Positions 22,101-32,412 of a stretch of 64,000 nt of DNA are shown piece after piece. Origin of the DNA: Trebouxia sp. TZW2008 (lineage: Eukaryota > Chlorophyta > Trebouxiophyceae > Trebouxiales > Trebouxiaceae); assembly GCA_002118135.1 (NCBI GenBank), contig BDIU01000065.1, positions 124,001 to 188,000 of the forward strand, in the 5' to 3' direction. Each line of letters begins with the position of its first letter. The first letter of the stretch is position 1. Below the pieces are notes generated by a model. It was not told the origin of the DNA. It did no database searches and saw nothing but the letters and a program-made list of their open reading frames with translations. The translations under genes and the position numbers were made by a program.

Positions 22101-24388
22101 CTCAGCCTACGCCAGGTGACACGAAGTAGTACCTTGCTGCTTGCACACCATTCAATGTGTATGCTGTCAATACACAGCATGTATACACGCTTGTATCATA
22201 TTCCACATGGCATCCAAAAGAGTTGCGCCTATCATGCATCCTCAGCAGAGGAGCATGTACACCTCATGAATCAAAGGTATTGACCACAAGAGCTGTGCCC
22301 ATCATGCATCCTAGATCAACAGAATAGCTTGCAAGCAGAGACATCTTGCTGTACTGCAAAGTGTCCTCTCAGCATACTCCTGACACTCCTGCTGCAGCTG
22401 GTGAATTACCGTGAGGTGTTTGTGAAGGTTCACAGCATGCCCCTTTTCACACATTTGACATGACAGCCGCAAGAGCTGCGCCTGATATGCATCTCAAACA
22501 GAAGAGCTTGCAAGCAGAGGCATGCTTGTCATACTGCAAAACGTCCTGTCAGCACACTCCTGAACCTCCTGTTGCAGCTGCTGGACTCCTACGAGGTGTC
22601 TGTGAGGATTACGGCATGCCTGTTCACACATTTGACATGACAGCCACAAGAGCTGCGCCTGATATGCATCCTAAAGCAGGACAGCTTGCAAGCAGAGACG
22701 TGCTTGCCACATTGCAAAGCATACCGTCAGCAAATATTCCTGTTGCAGCTGGTGAATTGCTGTGAGGCATCTGTGAGGGTCTACCAGGCCCTACAGGCAC
22801 ATTGCCTGGCGGCTGCTGCCTGTGCTGTGAAAAGGTTTGTTCAGCACCCACCTCGTCCTGCCACTTGAAATATCTGCATCGCCCTTCTGCCTGCAGTGTG
22901 TAACGCAGAAAGAGTCAGTAGCATCCCTGGTATAGAACTGACTTGTGAATGCTGCTCCTGCTGTGCAGGGGAGTGTGTTCAGCGCCCATCTCGTCCTGCC
23001 ATTTGAACTATCTGCATCGATCTTCTGCCTGCAATGTGTAAAGCAGAAAGAGTCAGTAGCATCACTGAAACAAATCTGCCTTGTGGCTGCTGCCTCTGCT
23101 GTGCAGGAGTTTGTTCAGCACCCACCTCGTCCTGCCACTTGAAATATCTGCATCGCCCTTCTGCCTGCAGTGTGTAACGCAGAAAGAGTCAGTAGCATCC
23201 CTGGTATAGAACTGACTTGTGAATGCTGCTCCTGCTGTGCAGGGGAGTGTGTTCAGCACCCATCTCGTCCTGCCATTTGAAAAACCTGCATCGCCCTTCT
23301 ACCTGCAATATGTAATGCATGAACAATTGGTACCATCACTGAAATAGATCTGTCTTGTGGCTGCTGCCTCTGCTGTGCAGGAGTTTTTTCAGCACCCATC
23401 TTGTCCTGCCCTTTGAACTACCTGCATCATCTTCTGCCTGCATGGTGTGACACAGGATGGATCAGTAGCAGCAGTGGTGTACATGCGCGCCTGCTATGTG
23501 TTATGTGGCGCGCTGCTGAATTGCCGTGAAGTGTCTGTGAGGGTCTGCCAGGCCCTACAGGCACATTGCCTTGTGAGTGCTGCCTCTGTTGTAAAGAGGT
23601 TTGTTCAGCACCCATTTCGTCCTGCCGTTCAAATTATCTGCATCGCCCATCTGACTGCATGATGTAATGCAGGAAGGATCAGAAGCAGCACTGATGCACA
23701 TGCGCTGCAGCATAAATTTTGAAAGCTGCCATTCTTAGCAAGCACATTTGCAAAGGACAAGCTTGGGCTGGTCACCGTTAGTGACCTTGAGACTGTACCT
23801 CTGCCTTGGCACATTTGTAGAATACACGATCTGGGTTGGATGCAGTATGTGAAGTGATCTGAGTAGCACTTAGTCCACAATGACACAAAGGCGCTTCCAT
23901 GCTGTTTGCTGCTGGGCCGACAACTGCAGCACTGCCGTCCCACTCTGCCTGATACGGTTCTTGAAGATGCTCAGAGAGTGCTTGCTTCCTCGTCGATTTG
24001 CGGGATTGATCTCGCCATTGAAAGAAGCCGCACTGGCCCTCTTCCTGAAGTTGCGAGCGGTTTCAAGGATTTCGTTTACGTTGACATCGTCTGGGCGTGC
24101 GAGCGGCAGCTCGAGCTTTGTTACCTTGCTCCTTGGACACTTATAAAACTTGCGACCTTGACTGCGCGGTTTTGTGGAAGTAAGTAGAATGCACGGTCCA
24201 GCGTTGCAGGGGCAAACGACATCTTCATCATCAGCAAAGTTGTCTTCAGGTGCCTTACGTTTGTGAGTGGTAGCGAACTCCGTGGGGGACAAGGCTGCAT
24301 CTGCAAGACCAGACTGACTGATGACAATGTACGCTGAGTAGCCGCGAACGCTGCACTTGCCTGCCTGCGCTTGATACTCCTGAGATAG
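19170..24388 (-). CDS. Protein with three GRF and three CCHC zinc fingers
   Basis: Exons: start to 24124; about 24049 to 23799; 22890-22725; about 21645 to 21391; 20783-20701; 19887-19714; 19441-19170 (TGA). GRF finger 1: CPCNAGPC..GRKFYKCPRSK joined to EEGQCGFFQWRDQ. GRF 2: LCHCGLSATQI..DRVFYKCAKAE joined to AEGRCRYFKWQDE. GRF 3: NCNCGLQCSY..GRWFYR joined to CPKGKEEGQCRFFQWADE. Each GRF finger is split by an intron at the same place. Then come three zinc knuckles: CFKCGQSGHWSRDC, CFKCGQEGHWSRDC and CYKCGQSGHWTSSC, separated by Gly-rich linkers. Phases agree at every junction checked. GRF and CCHC fingers bind single-stranded nucleic acid; the combination resembles the tail of plant DNA topoisomerase III alpha, but no catalytic domain is visible upstream. 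The start is a guess (ATG at 24388). Confidence 0.8.
19955..20050 (-). repeat. Decayed copy of a zinc-knuckle exon start
   Basis: 19962-20045 copies 19838-19925: GGCATAGGATGCGGTTGCTC versus GAGCATAGGATGTGGTTGCTG, CCTCCAGC.TGTTTACCTGCA, CATGCACAGCACTGGCT and CACTGAGCAGTAA. The CAG acceptor is kept. Unit length is about 125 bp. Confidence 0.8.
20505..20690 (+). repeat. Dispersed repeat family A, near-complete copy
   Basis: CAGTAACTTCTGTTTGCAAG, then GACACTCAAT, ATCACTGCATCCTGACTGCAG (21-mer shared with 13035-13212 apart from one base, given here in outline only) and a right end CCAAAGACAAGTAGTTGTAC. It lies in the intron between the GRF-3 exon and the first zinc-knuckle exon. Confidence 0.65.
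20855..21150 (-). repeat. Four tandem decayed copies of the GRF-3 exon acceptor
   Basis: The true exon at 20783 starts after GGCAACACAG with GTGCCCTAAGGGC. Copies at about 20868, 20949, 21038 and 21122 read GGCATCACAG (one has ACAA) then GTCCCCTAAACCC, GTGCCCCAAGGCC and similar. Each is followed by a GAGCTTGTCTTGGCTTTG-type block. Unit length is about 80-90 bp. Confidence 0.85.
21706..21752. repeat. Dispersed 45-bp repeat, copy 2
   Basis: CTAGCTAAGCCTGCTGAGCC then TGTCTAGCACACGTCTAGAAT. See copy 1 at 4492-4535. Next to it, 21754-21815 weakly resembles 3066-3130 (shared ACAGAAGCTC..TTATGA.GCC..CG.AGAC), so a longer element may be involved. Confidence 0.55.
22310..22660 (-). repeat. Tandem decayed copies of the end of the GRF-2 second exon
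   Basis: Units of about 150-165 bp at roughly 22310-22440, 22460-22610 and 22620-22790 (the last includes the true exon end). Shared words are AGCTTGCAAGCAGAG, CTCCTGTTGCAGCTG and TTTGACATGACAGCC.CAAGA. They lie downstream of the exon on its own strand. Confidence 0.8.
22940..23690 (-). repeat. Five tandem decayed copies of the GRF-2 second-exon start
   Basis: The true exon start (22890, after CTGCAG) encodes AEGRCRYFKWQDEVGAEQ. Copies lie near 22990-23050, 23120-23185, 23260-23320, 23400-23455 and 23600-23660. The one at 23125-23250 is almost identical to the true one over 100 bp. Unit length is mostly 135-140 bp. Most keep a readable R-C-R-[YF]-[FL]-K/N-W/G-Q-D-E trace. Confidence 0.85.
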
Positions 24389-24914
24389 CATCGGACAGTC
24401 TCGTGGATATAGAAAGCGACTGTTTCGGGTGCAGCTCCACACAGCTCAACTGTTGTAACTAATGCAGCGCTTGAATTCACGACTGCTGCCCTGTGCGGCT
24501 TGCCACTGCACAGTCCGCGATCTTAGATCGCCGATCTAGCGTGATGTGCGTGCTGCGCCCAATCCTCAGCACGGCGGATGGCATGAGAGAAGATTTCATA
24601 AGTCACAAAATGCTGGATCCCAGGCAAATTGCTGATGACAGCATATGATGTTCTTACGTCCTCGCTAGACATGTGCAAGTAACGTACCAACTAGCTACCT
24701 TTGCCACGGCATGAGTCACACACTAGTGTGCGAGTACTTGCAAGCTGGTAGGAACAGAATGCATCAGTAAAGCGGCTGAGTCTCATCACTCCAGCACAGC
24801 TTGTTTTGTGAGAGGATGTTGCGACCACGTAACTGTATAAGCCTTTTGTTTGCCTGACACAATTGACCTGCAGAAAATGAGTGGAATACGACCATAAATG
24901 GTCGTGCCTGCCGG

Positions 24915-25633
24915 TCAGGCGATCTTAGAACATGCATATGATTCAGTAGGGCTCAATGACATGATGACTGTGTTAGATTTCACCTGTCTGGTCAATGGCT
25001 TGCAACCAAGAAGGCTGAACAGCTTTTTGGCTCTGGGGTGCTCAATAGCATGCGGAGAGATTGCATCTGAGGCCTCCAGAAGCCACTCTCCAAAAGCTTG
25101 CCTGACTTGAGTCTGTTGTGTGCTTGACATGGTTCAGGCAGAAATATCATTGTGCTGCATCTTGCTCTTTCTGCTGGCTGACTGTGTGCTGTGCTTTGTG
25201 TCAGCGTCTGCCTGACTGCTGTCAGCATCAGCTGCTGAACTGTCATCACCATCAGCTGACAACTGCTTGCTTGATATAAGCAGTACTTCTGCTACTTCTT
25301 GAGCAAGCTCAGCATCCTTCTTTAGGGCTGAGCAGGCACCAGCTTGAGATGTGTTCCAGCAATGCGACTTTCGTTGCTTGCACTCATGAACTTTTCACAC
25401 AGAAGACACTGCAGCTGCACAGAGGTTGCCTCCTGTGTGTCTGGGTTTTCATTCAGGACAGGTTTAATATACTTCCAGAAAGGGGCTGCGCCTTTTTCTC
25501 CCTGCATTGACTTCTGGTGGCGGCCTGACAATAGCTCATATCTGGTTCTAACTTTGGTTGACGGCGACAACACTGGCTTTACACCTAACGATTTCTGTCT
25601 TGAATTAGCAAGGATCCTACTAAACGCTGACAT
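24915..25633 (-). pseudogene. Decayed hAT-like transposase gene with BED-type finger
   Basis: On the minus strand, from MSAFSRILANSRQKS (25633), the frame reads KYIKPVLNENPD..LQCLLCEKFMSASNESRIAGTHLK, a C-x2-C-x(n)-H pattern like the BED fingers next to hAT transposases. It then stops at 25322. A shifted frame continues KKDAELAQEVAEVLL and ends at TGA (25135), and the same frame resumes at MSSTQQTQVRQAFGEWLLEA..EHPRAKKLFSLLGCKPLTRQ, which looks like the DUF659-type start of hAT transposases, before a GTGAAA donor at about 24980. The stop plus frame shift mean it is broken or has undetected introns. No terminal repeats were found. The stretch 24870-24715 holds another open minus-strand frame after a CTGCAG, possibly a further exon. 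Family call is tentative. Confidence 0.4.
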
Positions 25634-26805
25634 GTTGCTGCTGCAAAAGCACTCTAATGATTGCCTACGGGCTGTGCATGTCTCTGGCGATCTGCGCACG
25701 CTAAAAACAAGCTCGTTGCGCTCGCTATTCCGGCACAATAAGGCTATAATTGAATTTTGAAGAGCGCACTGGCGTGAGCGTCTACGGATTCCGTATACCA
25801 GCGTTCTGAGCGTAGATACAAGGGGTTTGGGCCTTCTACAGGTGAGATCACACACGTATCCGTAGCTACGTAGACACCACGCAAAGCGTAGATAACAGCA
25901 CTATTCAGGGGACGAGCCGATGAACGGCCTTTGACTCGAATGCCGCTGCAGTGCGTGCTTTGCATCACGACGCCTTGCAGTTGCCTTGCAGCACTGGCTT
26001 TTGCACACCAGTTATGACTGCCCTTCCAACTTGACGCGCAACAATCTGCACATTGACAACAAGATAGGCTGCAATGCCCAAATGTGGGCTGCAGTCCCTT
26101 CATTGCATTGACTGGCAAGGATGATATTGCTTGAGCTTGCGCGGGGCAGATTGGGCTGAGGTGTGAGTGCTCGCAAAGCTGCTGTCGTGTTTTGCACAGT
26201 GTAAGGCAACTTCATCATGCTTATGCTTGCACACCGAAAGCTAGATGAACAATGTTCGCCGCGACGTCGATGTTGGTACGGTACCTGCTCCTTGCTCGAT
26301 AACACACTAAGCAATATTAATCTGCAGTTGAAAGACAACCTGTGTCTATAGGATTTTGTGCTACAGCTCCAAAAATCTTGTGGAGGGCACAGCCTGCACT
26401 TGCAGCAAGGTGCTCTGCCAATAGTCATCCTCTGCCCTTGACCTGAAAGTGTGCAGACTGCTGTTGCACTATGTGCATGCGATGCATCTTAGTGTGTAAA
26501 AGACCAGATCAAACTACATGCCAAAATACTCCACTACCTAAGATTGCGAGCATGTCAGGTCATGGCGCACAGTCAGATCTGTGCAATGTCGAGTCTTCGC
26601 TGTCGCTGTCACTGCACTGCCACTTTCACTGCCAGCAGATGCAATCTATCAGGCAAATATTGATCTTGACATGCCCTTCAGACGCTTCTGCTGCTGTTGG
26701 TCAGGACCTACCACAAGCATCTTTGCGCCCATATTGTGCCATGCAGGGCCACGTGCTTGAGGCCAGGTGCCATCCTTTCAATTGATATTCTGTGTAATCA
26801 GATCA
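25634..26805. other. Region without a supported gene
   Basis: 25640-25960 is CG-rich and may be the 5' flank of the hAT-like gene. It contains inverted-looking words CGTCTACGGAT (25778) and ATCCGTAGCTACGTAGAC (25858). Frames at 26012-26428 (-) and 26471-26785 (+) show no family features. Confidence 0.45.
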
Positions 26806-27124
26806 CTAGGCGCAGCACTGCAACGTCAGACCCTTGTTGATGGGAGCCCTCAGCTGGTCTGCTGCTGCTTGCGTTGAGGAGTCAATCGTTTGCAGCCAGC
26901 TCTTGAATTGCGACTGAACCTCATCAAAGTGTACCTGCAAAATCGTCATAAGCATTCCTTGCTTGTGAGGTTTCATTCGCTACAATTCCTGTCCTTGCCA
27001 AGTGAGCACCATGCAAGTCTGGTGATCAACTTACGTGATGTCTACCAACAGGAATGTCTGCCAGATCTGTCCCAATTTCTAGGCGGCCAGGCAGCTGCAT
27101 TCCCGGTCGCAACAGAGATCCAAT
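26806..27124 (-). CDS. Last two exons of an unrecognised gene
   Basis: Exon 27124-27035 (after CTGTAG; IGSLLRPGMQLPGRLEIGTD, then LADIPVGRHH, ending at GTAAGT) joins in phase 0 to exon 26934-26806 (after TTGCAG; VHFDEVQSQFKSWLQTID.., ending QCCA and TAG). Together they give 72 codons. The second exon is rich in Gln, Ala and acidic residues and looks helical. No family is recognised, and no upstream exon could be placed in 27125-28400. It might instead be an alternative 3' end of the next gene on the same strand. Confidence 0.4.
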
Positions 27125-28422
27125 CTACAGTTGATGACATGCCAGCACCAGCAGCCCAAGCAGCTTGTAGGGCTGCAACTACTACTGCTGTCTTGGCTAC
27201 CCATGACACCACCTGCAGAGCCTACAACACCATCTATGTCAGCACGAGATGACCATGTCCTCACTGCAAGAACATACACTTGAATGACTATTTTTATAAG
27301 AAATGCAGCTGCTGAGAGAGCAGTCGCAGGGAGCAAGTCTGTGACAAAGTTGAGCCACATGTTCATGCTGACTTTTGCTATCATGTGAGCTTGACAAGGC
27401 ACATTTGTACATTGTTATAGGCAATGAGTAAAGACTGCAAGCTTATTTAACAAATGCTTACTAGGTCGACCTGTTTTATGATTTAAATCAAGATTTGCAT
27501 GCATTCTGGCAAATCCTGCAACACAGAGGTCGCCGTGCATAGACATCTTTATGGTTTTGTAGAACATGCTGTCTAGGGCTAGTCATATCACAAATTTGGT
27601 CAAGTTTGAATGACTGCTGTGCCAAGCACAGAGCTCATTCCCATTACGACATGAATAGTCTGGTCAGACATCTACAGCTGTCATGCTGGTCAACAGCACC
27701 ACATTTTGCTAGGCATTGCTCTGAGAAATATGCAATCTAGCAGCAAGACGTGAGCACAGCAATCTAGCAGCAAGACGTGAGCACAGCAATCTAGCAGCAA
27801 GACGTGAGCACAGCAATCTAGCAGCAAGACGTGAGCACAGCATACATGTCAGCAGCAACATGCACGCATGGCAATTTCTTCAGGCAAGATGGTCTGATTG
27901 ACCCCCATTGCTGACAATCTGCTCAGCGTACCGTGTGCATGCTGACGGAAGGGGACCAGCATAACGAGCAAGCAAGCATGCATACAAGCATAATGTGCCT
28001 CATCAAGCAGCACATTTGATCACACCTTTGCAGATGATCATATGTTTGCAGGTGGAGATGTTGTGAACAAGTCTGCAAGAGCAGCATGACTATGCACAGA
28101 TGATATGTTTGACATTTCAACACCAATGAATCATTACATAGCCACACAACCTGATTCAGTCATTGCTTTCCTGTCATGTCTGTCACAATGCATGTGCACC
28201 TTGCAATGCAGCACCAGACCAATTCACACCAGCAACCTTGCATTGTCCATTGTCAATGATCCTGATCAAGAACATAAGCAGCACTACCAAGAGGCATGTT
28301 GTCCCACATGGCAGCCAAACAACGTCAAGCGTTTGGCTTGCCTGCAAGGCAAGCTGGTAACACCTCACAGCTTTGATCTCAAGGCCTCTTGTGCAGAGGC
28401 ATTCAATCAGTAAGCTGTCAAG
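27125..28422. other. Region without a supported gene
   Basis: Apart from the 27-bp tandem repeat at 27732-27840, I see no structured feature. Missing upstream exons of the gene at 26806-27124 may lie here. Confidence 0.45.
27732..27840. repeat. 27-bp tandem repeat, four copies
   Basis: The unit GCAATCTAGCAGCAAGACGT plus GAGCACA is repeated four times with essentially no change, so the array is recent. There are no spacers, so it is not a CRISPR array. Confidence 0.95.
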
Positions 28423-31400
28423 TTATGCCCAAGTCGGAAAACGCTGCTTTATGTCCTGCACGTACTGGTTGTACTGATGTGCCTCATCAGGTGTTACAGG
28501 CCTTAGACTGCCAGATTGGACAACATGCTTGCCTCCTGGGTGAATGCTATCTCTGAGCAGTGGCAGGCTCTCAGCAAATCGGTTGACGGCAGTAGCACTG
28601 TCTGAACTTTTCTGTTTCCTGCTCAGGATGTCCAAAGCTGTTAGGACTTGGGCACAGAAGGTATTTGGACGGCAACCTTAGGCGTTGAGCGCTGCTCAGG
28701 GCTTTGTGCGTCAATTTGAGGCAGTGCACTCTGACCTAGTGCCTCTCCCTGCATGGCCGGCGTTGCTGCTGCATGTGCGCTTGCTGCTGATGCCAGCTGG
28801 TGCAGCCTTTGCGTAAGCTGAGCAGGTGCCACTGTTGCCAACTTTGTGCTGATTGCCTCAGTGACAAGTGTTGATAAGGTCGCAAGCTGCTCAGTCAGCT
28901 TCTGTATCATAGACGCGTCTTGCTTTGCACGCGCTGCGTCTTGATTGGCCTGCACAAAGCAGACAAATTCATGCACACCAATCCAGCAATTCCTTTGTCT
29001 TGCAAACAGGAGATCATGATTGCACGTGCTCTGGCTGCAGATTGTGCTAAATAGCTTTAGACACATGCTTTCATGAAGGCACACTTGCTGAAGGATCGTA
29101 CCCGCATGGCAGCCTCTTCAATCTTCTGTTGTAGGTGAGCATTCTGTTGCTTCAGCAGGGCATTCTTGGTGAACATGTCCAACCCATCAGACTCCCGCTG
29201 CAATAGAGCAAGACCCAATTACCTTGAAGCCACACAACTGAGCACTGAGGTCAGAATGCATCTGAGCCAACGGGGTGCAAATGCCAAGCCTCACAAAGGG
29301 CTGTCATGCTTTGCACATGATTGCAGAATGCACACTGCACAAGAGGCAACAGTTATATGCCGTTGCTGGTCACTGCAGCAGCAATTCTTGCCACATGCAA
29401 TTCATCATGTTGCAACAAACCATCCACATGATTGCAGAATGCACACTGCACAAAAGGCAACAATTGTATGCCATTGCTGGTCACTGCAGCAACAATCATT
29501 GCCACATGCAGTTCATTGTGTTGCACCAAGTCAACAGCTGAGCAACGTACCGTCAAACGATCGTCTATTGAGCGGCCATGTGCAGCCAAAACCTCCTGCT
29601 TGTACACCTTCCATTTCTGCTGCAGCTCAGTGGGGGGATGATCTGCAGAATCATCTGGGTCTTGGAAGTAAGGCAGCTTGAACAGTTTGTTCCCAGGAAA
29701 TGCATCTTGGAGAATGGCGACGTCCTCCAGTATGACACGCCGGCCTTGGCACAGGACGTTCAGGTAATTGGCGGCTGCCTTATCAACCTTCTTTTTTCCC
29801 TCCTTGACCTTGGACACATTCCACTTCAGGTTTGCCTGCACCACAAAGACCCAGATATGATGCACCTCTTGGCAGATGATGCTCAACAGAATTTGTGCCT
29901 TGCATCCACATTGCCATGTAACCAGAGTCAAAGCTGCACAAACTAGCATTTTGCAAACGGATGCAGGCCTCATCAACTGTGCTTGATGATGAAAAGCTGT
30001 TGCAAAGCTCTGCCTGCAAAAATTAGCTGTGGTGTCACTCTGTTTGCACACCTGCTTCTTTTCTGCCAGCAACTTCTCAACCCCAGGGAAGATGAGGTCC
30101 AACAGCTCCTGAGGAGGCTCCACAGTACTTCTTGGCAGCAGATGCAGCATGTTGTCATGACCTGCTCTGGCCAAAACAGCTGCAACTGGAACGCCGTTGA
30201 CGTAGCTCTTGACCATATGGTCACTGTTCCACTTGCCCAGCATGGCAATCTCCTCTTGACTGACTCCATACTGCACATGGCAAGAACTGCTTGGGAACAC
30301 CAGTTGGGAACACCAGTTGGGAACAACAGTGTCAATTTCAAAAACAAGCAGCTGGGCACCCTTTTAAGGAGTGGATGCGCAGCTGAGTAGGTACTTCAAG
30401 TGTGTAGCATGAGAACTGTTGAGCAAATGCAGTGAGCAAGAGCAAACTGACTGTGACTTGCCATACAAGACTTTGTCTGCACATCTCAACATGCGCTGTG
30501 AGCATGAACTTATTGCTGCATGGTCATGTGCACCGCCGCTGGCATGCCTTACTTGCGCTCATGTGTATTGCGGGCCCCTGAGCCACGAGGCGCAAGAGTT
30601 TTCGCGCCAGGCAAGATGCCGAGGTCTTGGAACACTTTCCTGATGGCTAACAAGTGGGTATGATAGCACATCTCCTTTACCTTGCTTGAGCCATAGAACA
30701 GGTATGTTGTGTACCTGAATGCATGAGAGCGGTCTGAGCGTGTGATTCATCATGAGCATGGCAGCCAAATCCTGTTCACTGATGCTGTTGTCCACAGTAT
30801 ATGACAGTATGTAGTGTGCAACACACACGGTGCAACAGAACATGTATGTCGTGTACCTGAATGCATGAGAGTGGTCTATGCATGTGATTCATCATGCGCA
30901 AGACAGCCAAGTCCTGTTCACTGCTGCTGCTGTCCACAGTATATGACAGTGTGAAGCGTGCAACACACACAGTGCAACAGAACAAACAGGTCTCCCTGAA
31001 GAGTGTCTATAACCTACATTGTGAGCATGAAGACCACGTCTTATGCGCTGCAACTGTTGTCACAGTACATGACAGTGCACTTGCCACGCGGGAAGCAATG
31101 CAACACTCACAGTGCAATGTTGACAGCTGCACACACGCTTCACGTCAAGACTAGACCGCAGGTGATCATAACAACTCACCACGATTGCCGAGATGAGAAG
31201 TCAGGGTACTGCTGCTCTTCACAAAACTCAAAGCGGAACAGTAGCCAACGTAGCACAGCACCCAAGCCACATTGTAGAGGGTCTCTGTGGCGCATGATCC
31301 AAGCAAACTCTACCCGACCATTCTGCGCAGGGCATTCAGCTTCAGGTGGTGTCAAGAAATCTGTTGCATGCAGACAAGGTATGTTGATGTCAGGCAGGGC

Positions 31401-32412
31401 ATGATGACTGAGCACTGCTGCAAATCCTTCAGAAGCTTTTGCATAATTAGCTTGGCAACAAGTTATTGGCGTTGTCAGTACAACCTGTCTAAAATGACTC
31501 CAGCAGGCAATGGTGTCAATGCATTCAAGAGCTCCTTGATGTATGTACCTTATTGGTCTTTCCTTGGTCAGACACGGCACCCAGAGCATAGCCTTGATGT
31601 GGCCTGACTTGACGGACTGGATGCCAGAACAAGTCACATAGCTGAAGCTTCCTGCTGCCGTCGCCTCGTAGGAGAGTGCCGTCCATCAACAGCAACATTG
31701 CCCTGCATGCACCATGCATGTTGTACTGCCTTTGCAAGCACATGCTATGCAAGCACATGCTATGCAAGCACATGCTATGCAAGCACATGAGCACATGCAC
31801 TCACAGGTGTTTTGTGGGCGCCACGCCATTCTGTTGCAGGTAATGCTTGGCTATCTCAATCTTGTCAAGATGACTGTAGCCATCATTAATGGCAAAGTCG
31901 CCTCTGTCAGCCCATGCCCTACATGCCACAGCACAGTTGCATCAACACTTTGACAGTGACACCAACACGGGTGCGCACGAGCCCATGCGTACTCGCGTTT
32001 CATCTTTGCCATTCCAGCGTGAAAGTTTGCCACCAGTTGTTTGATGCGGGGATCAGCTCTGATACAGGAGTACTGCCCAAAGTCTTTGAGATTCTGGTTT
32101 CTGCGAAGGTCCTGAAGGCTTTTCAGTACTGCCTCAATCATGGCAAATGTCACAAACTCTGGCAAGTTCTGTGGTTTCCTGCCCGCAAACCCAGCTTCCT
32201 ACGTATACACAGACACACGGGCTCAAGCCAGGCATGAATACACTCACGACTCAGTATGCGCTGTGCACCACGTGTGCTGTCATATCAAGGCTGTGTCAAA
32301 ACAGCATCAAACTTGATGTACAGGTGCTTACCTTTTTGATGTAAAGTGACAAAAATCTGAACACCCTATCAGAAGTCAGTGTTTGGTCACCATACGTCTG
32401 CATTGCCCAGCC
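28423..32412 (-). CDS. Tyrosine-recombinase-like protein of the Crypton / NDC10 type
   Basis: Exons: 32412-32332 (WAMQTYGDQTLTSDRVFRFL), about 32185-31965 (FVTFAMIEAVLKSLQDLRRN), 31920-31810 (DRGDFAINDGYSHLDKIEIA), 31705-31552 (LLLMDGTLLRGDG..LQLCDLFW.., DQGKTNK), about 31350-31185 (RVEFAWIMRHRDPLQCGL), about 30717-30555 (KEMCYHTHLLAIRKVF..PRGSGARN), about 30280-30055 (VSQEEIAMLGKWNSDHMV, SYVNGVP, RSTVEPPQELLDLIFPG), 29836-29552, 29200-29105, about 28950-28660 and a last exon ending TAA 28423. The order LLRG, DLF, QGKTN, HRDP, R-GSGAR, GVS-EEI-LG-W, SY is that of Crypton recombinases and fungal NDC10. The nucleophile-type Tyr is present, but the HxxR box reads TLAPR, lacking His. The C-terminus is coiled coil (KNALLKQQNAHLQQKIEE) plus an Ala/Gln-rich tail. 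Start and last splice are unresolved. It could be an active element, a relic or a domesticated DNA-binding gene. Confidence 0.65.
29318..29540. repeat. Tandem duplication, two units of about 113 bp
   Basis: Each unit has ATGATTGCAGAATGCACACT, then GCACAA.AGGCAACA, TGCTGGTCACTGCAGCA and GCCACATGCA.TTCAT. It lies in an intron of the Crypton-like gene. It contains no recognisable exon edge. Confidence 0.85.
30290..30340. repeat. 13-bp tandem repeat next to a splice acceptor
   Basis: CCAGTTGGGAACA occurs three times just upstream (on the gene strand) of an exon of the Crypton-like gene. Confidence 0.8.
30700..30990 (-). repeat. Two 143-bp tandem units with a copied exon acceptor
   Basis: Units 30700-30842 and 30843-30988 share TGTACCTGAATGCATGAGAG, CATGTGATTCATCATG and GTCCACAGTATATGACAGT. 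The true exon starts after GCATTCAG with GTACACAACATACCTGTTCT; the upstream copy is GCATTCAG with GTACACGACATACATGTTCT. Confidence 0.85.
31730..31795. repeat. 15-bp tandem repeat AAGCACATGCTATGC
   Basis: About four head-to-tail copies, in an intron of the Crypton-like gene. Confidence 0.95.

Noticed and set aside
27060..27220. Minus-strand hydrophobic frame (AKTAVVVAALQAAWAAGAG)
   Set aside because: Its donor phase does not match the next exon; another frame of the same stretch fits both splice sites.
27732..27840. CRISPR array
   Set aside because: Head-to-tail repeats without spacers in a eukaryotic genome.
29353..30300. Single 315-codon minus-strand frame as one exon
   Set aside because: It spans two exons and an intron of the Crypton-like gene; GT and AG sites at about 30055 and 29836 and the tandem repeat after 29540 show that parts are not coding.
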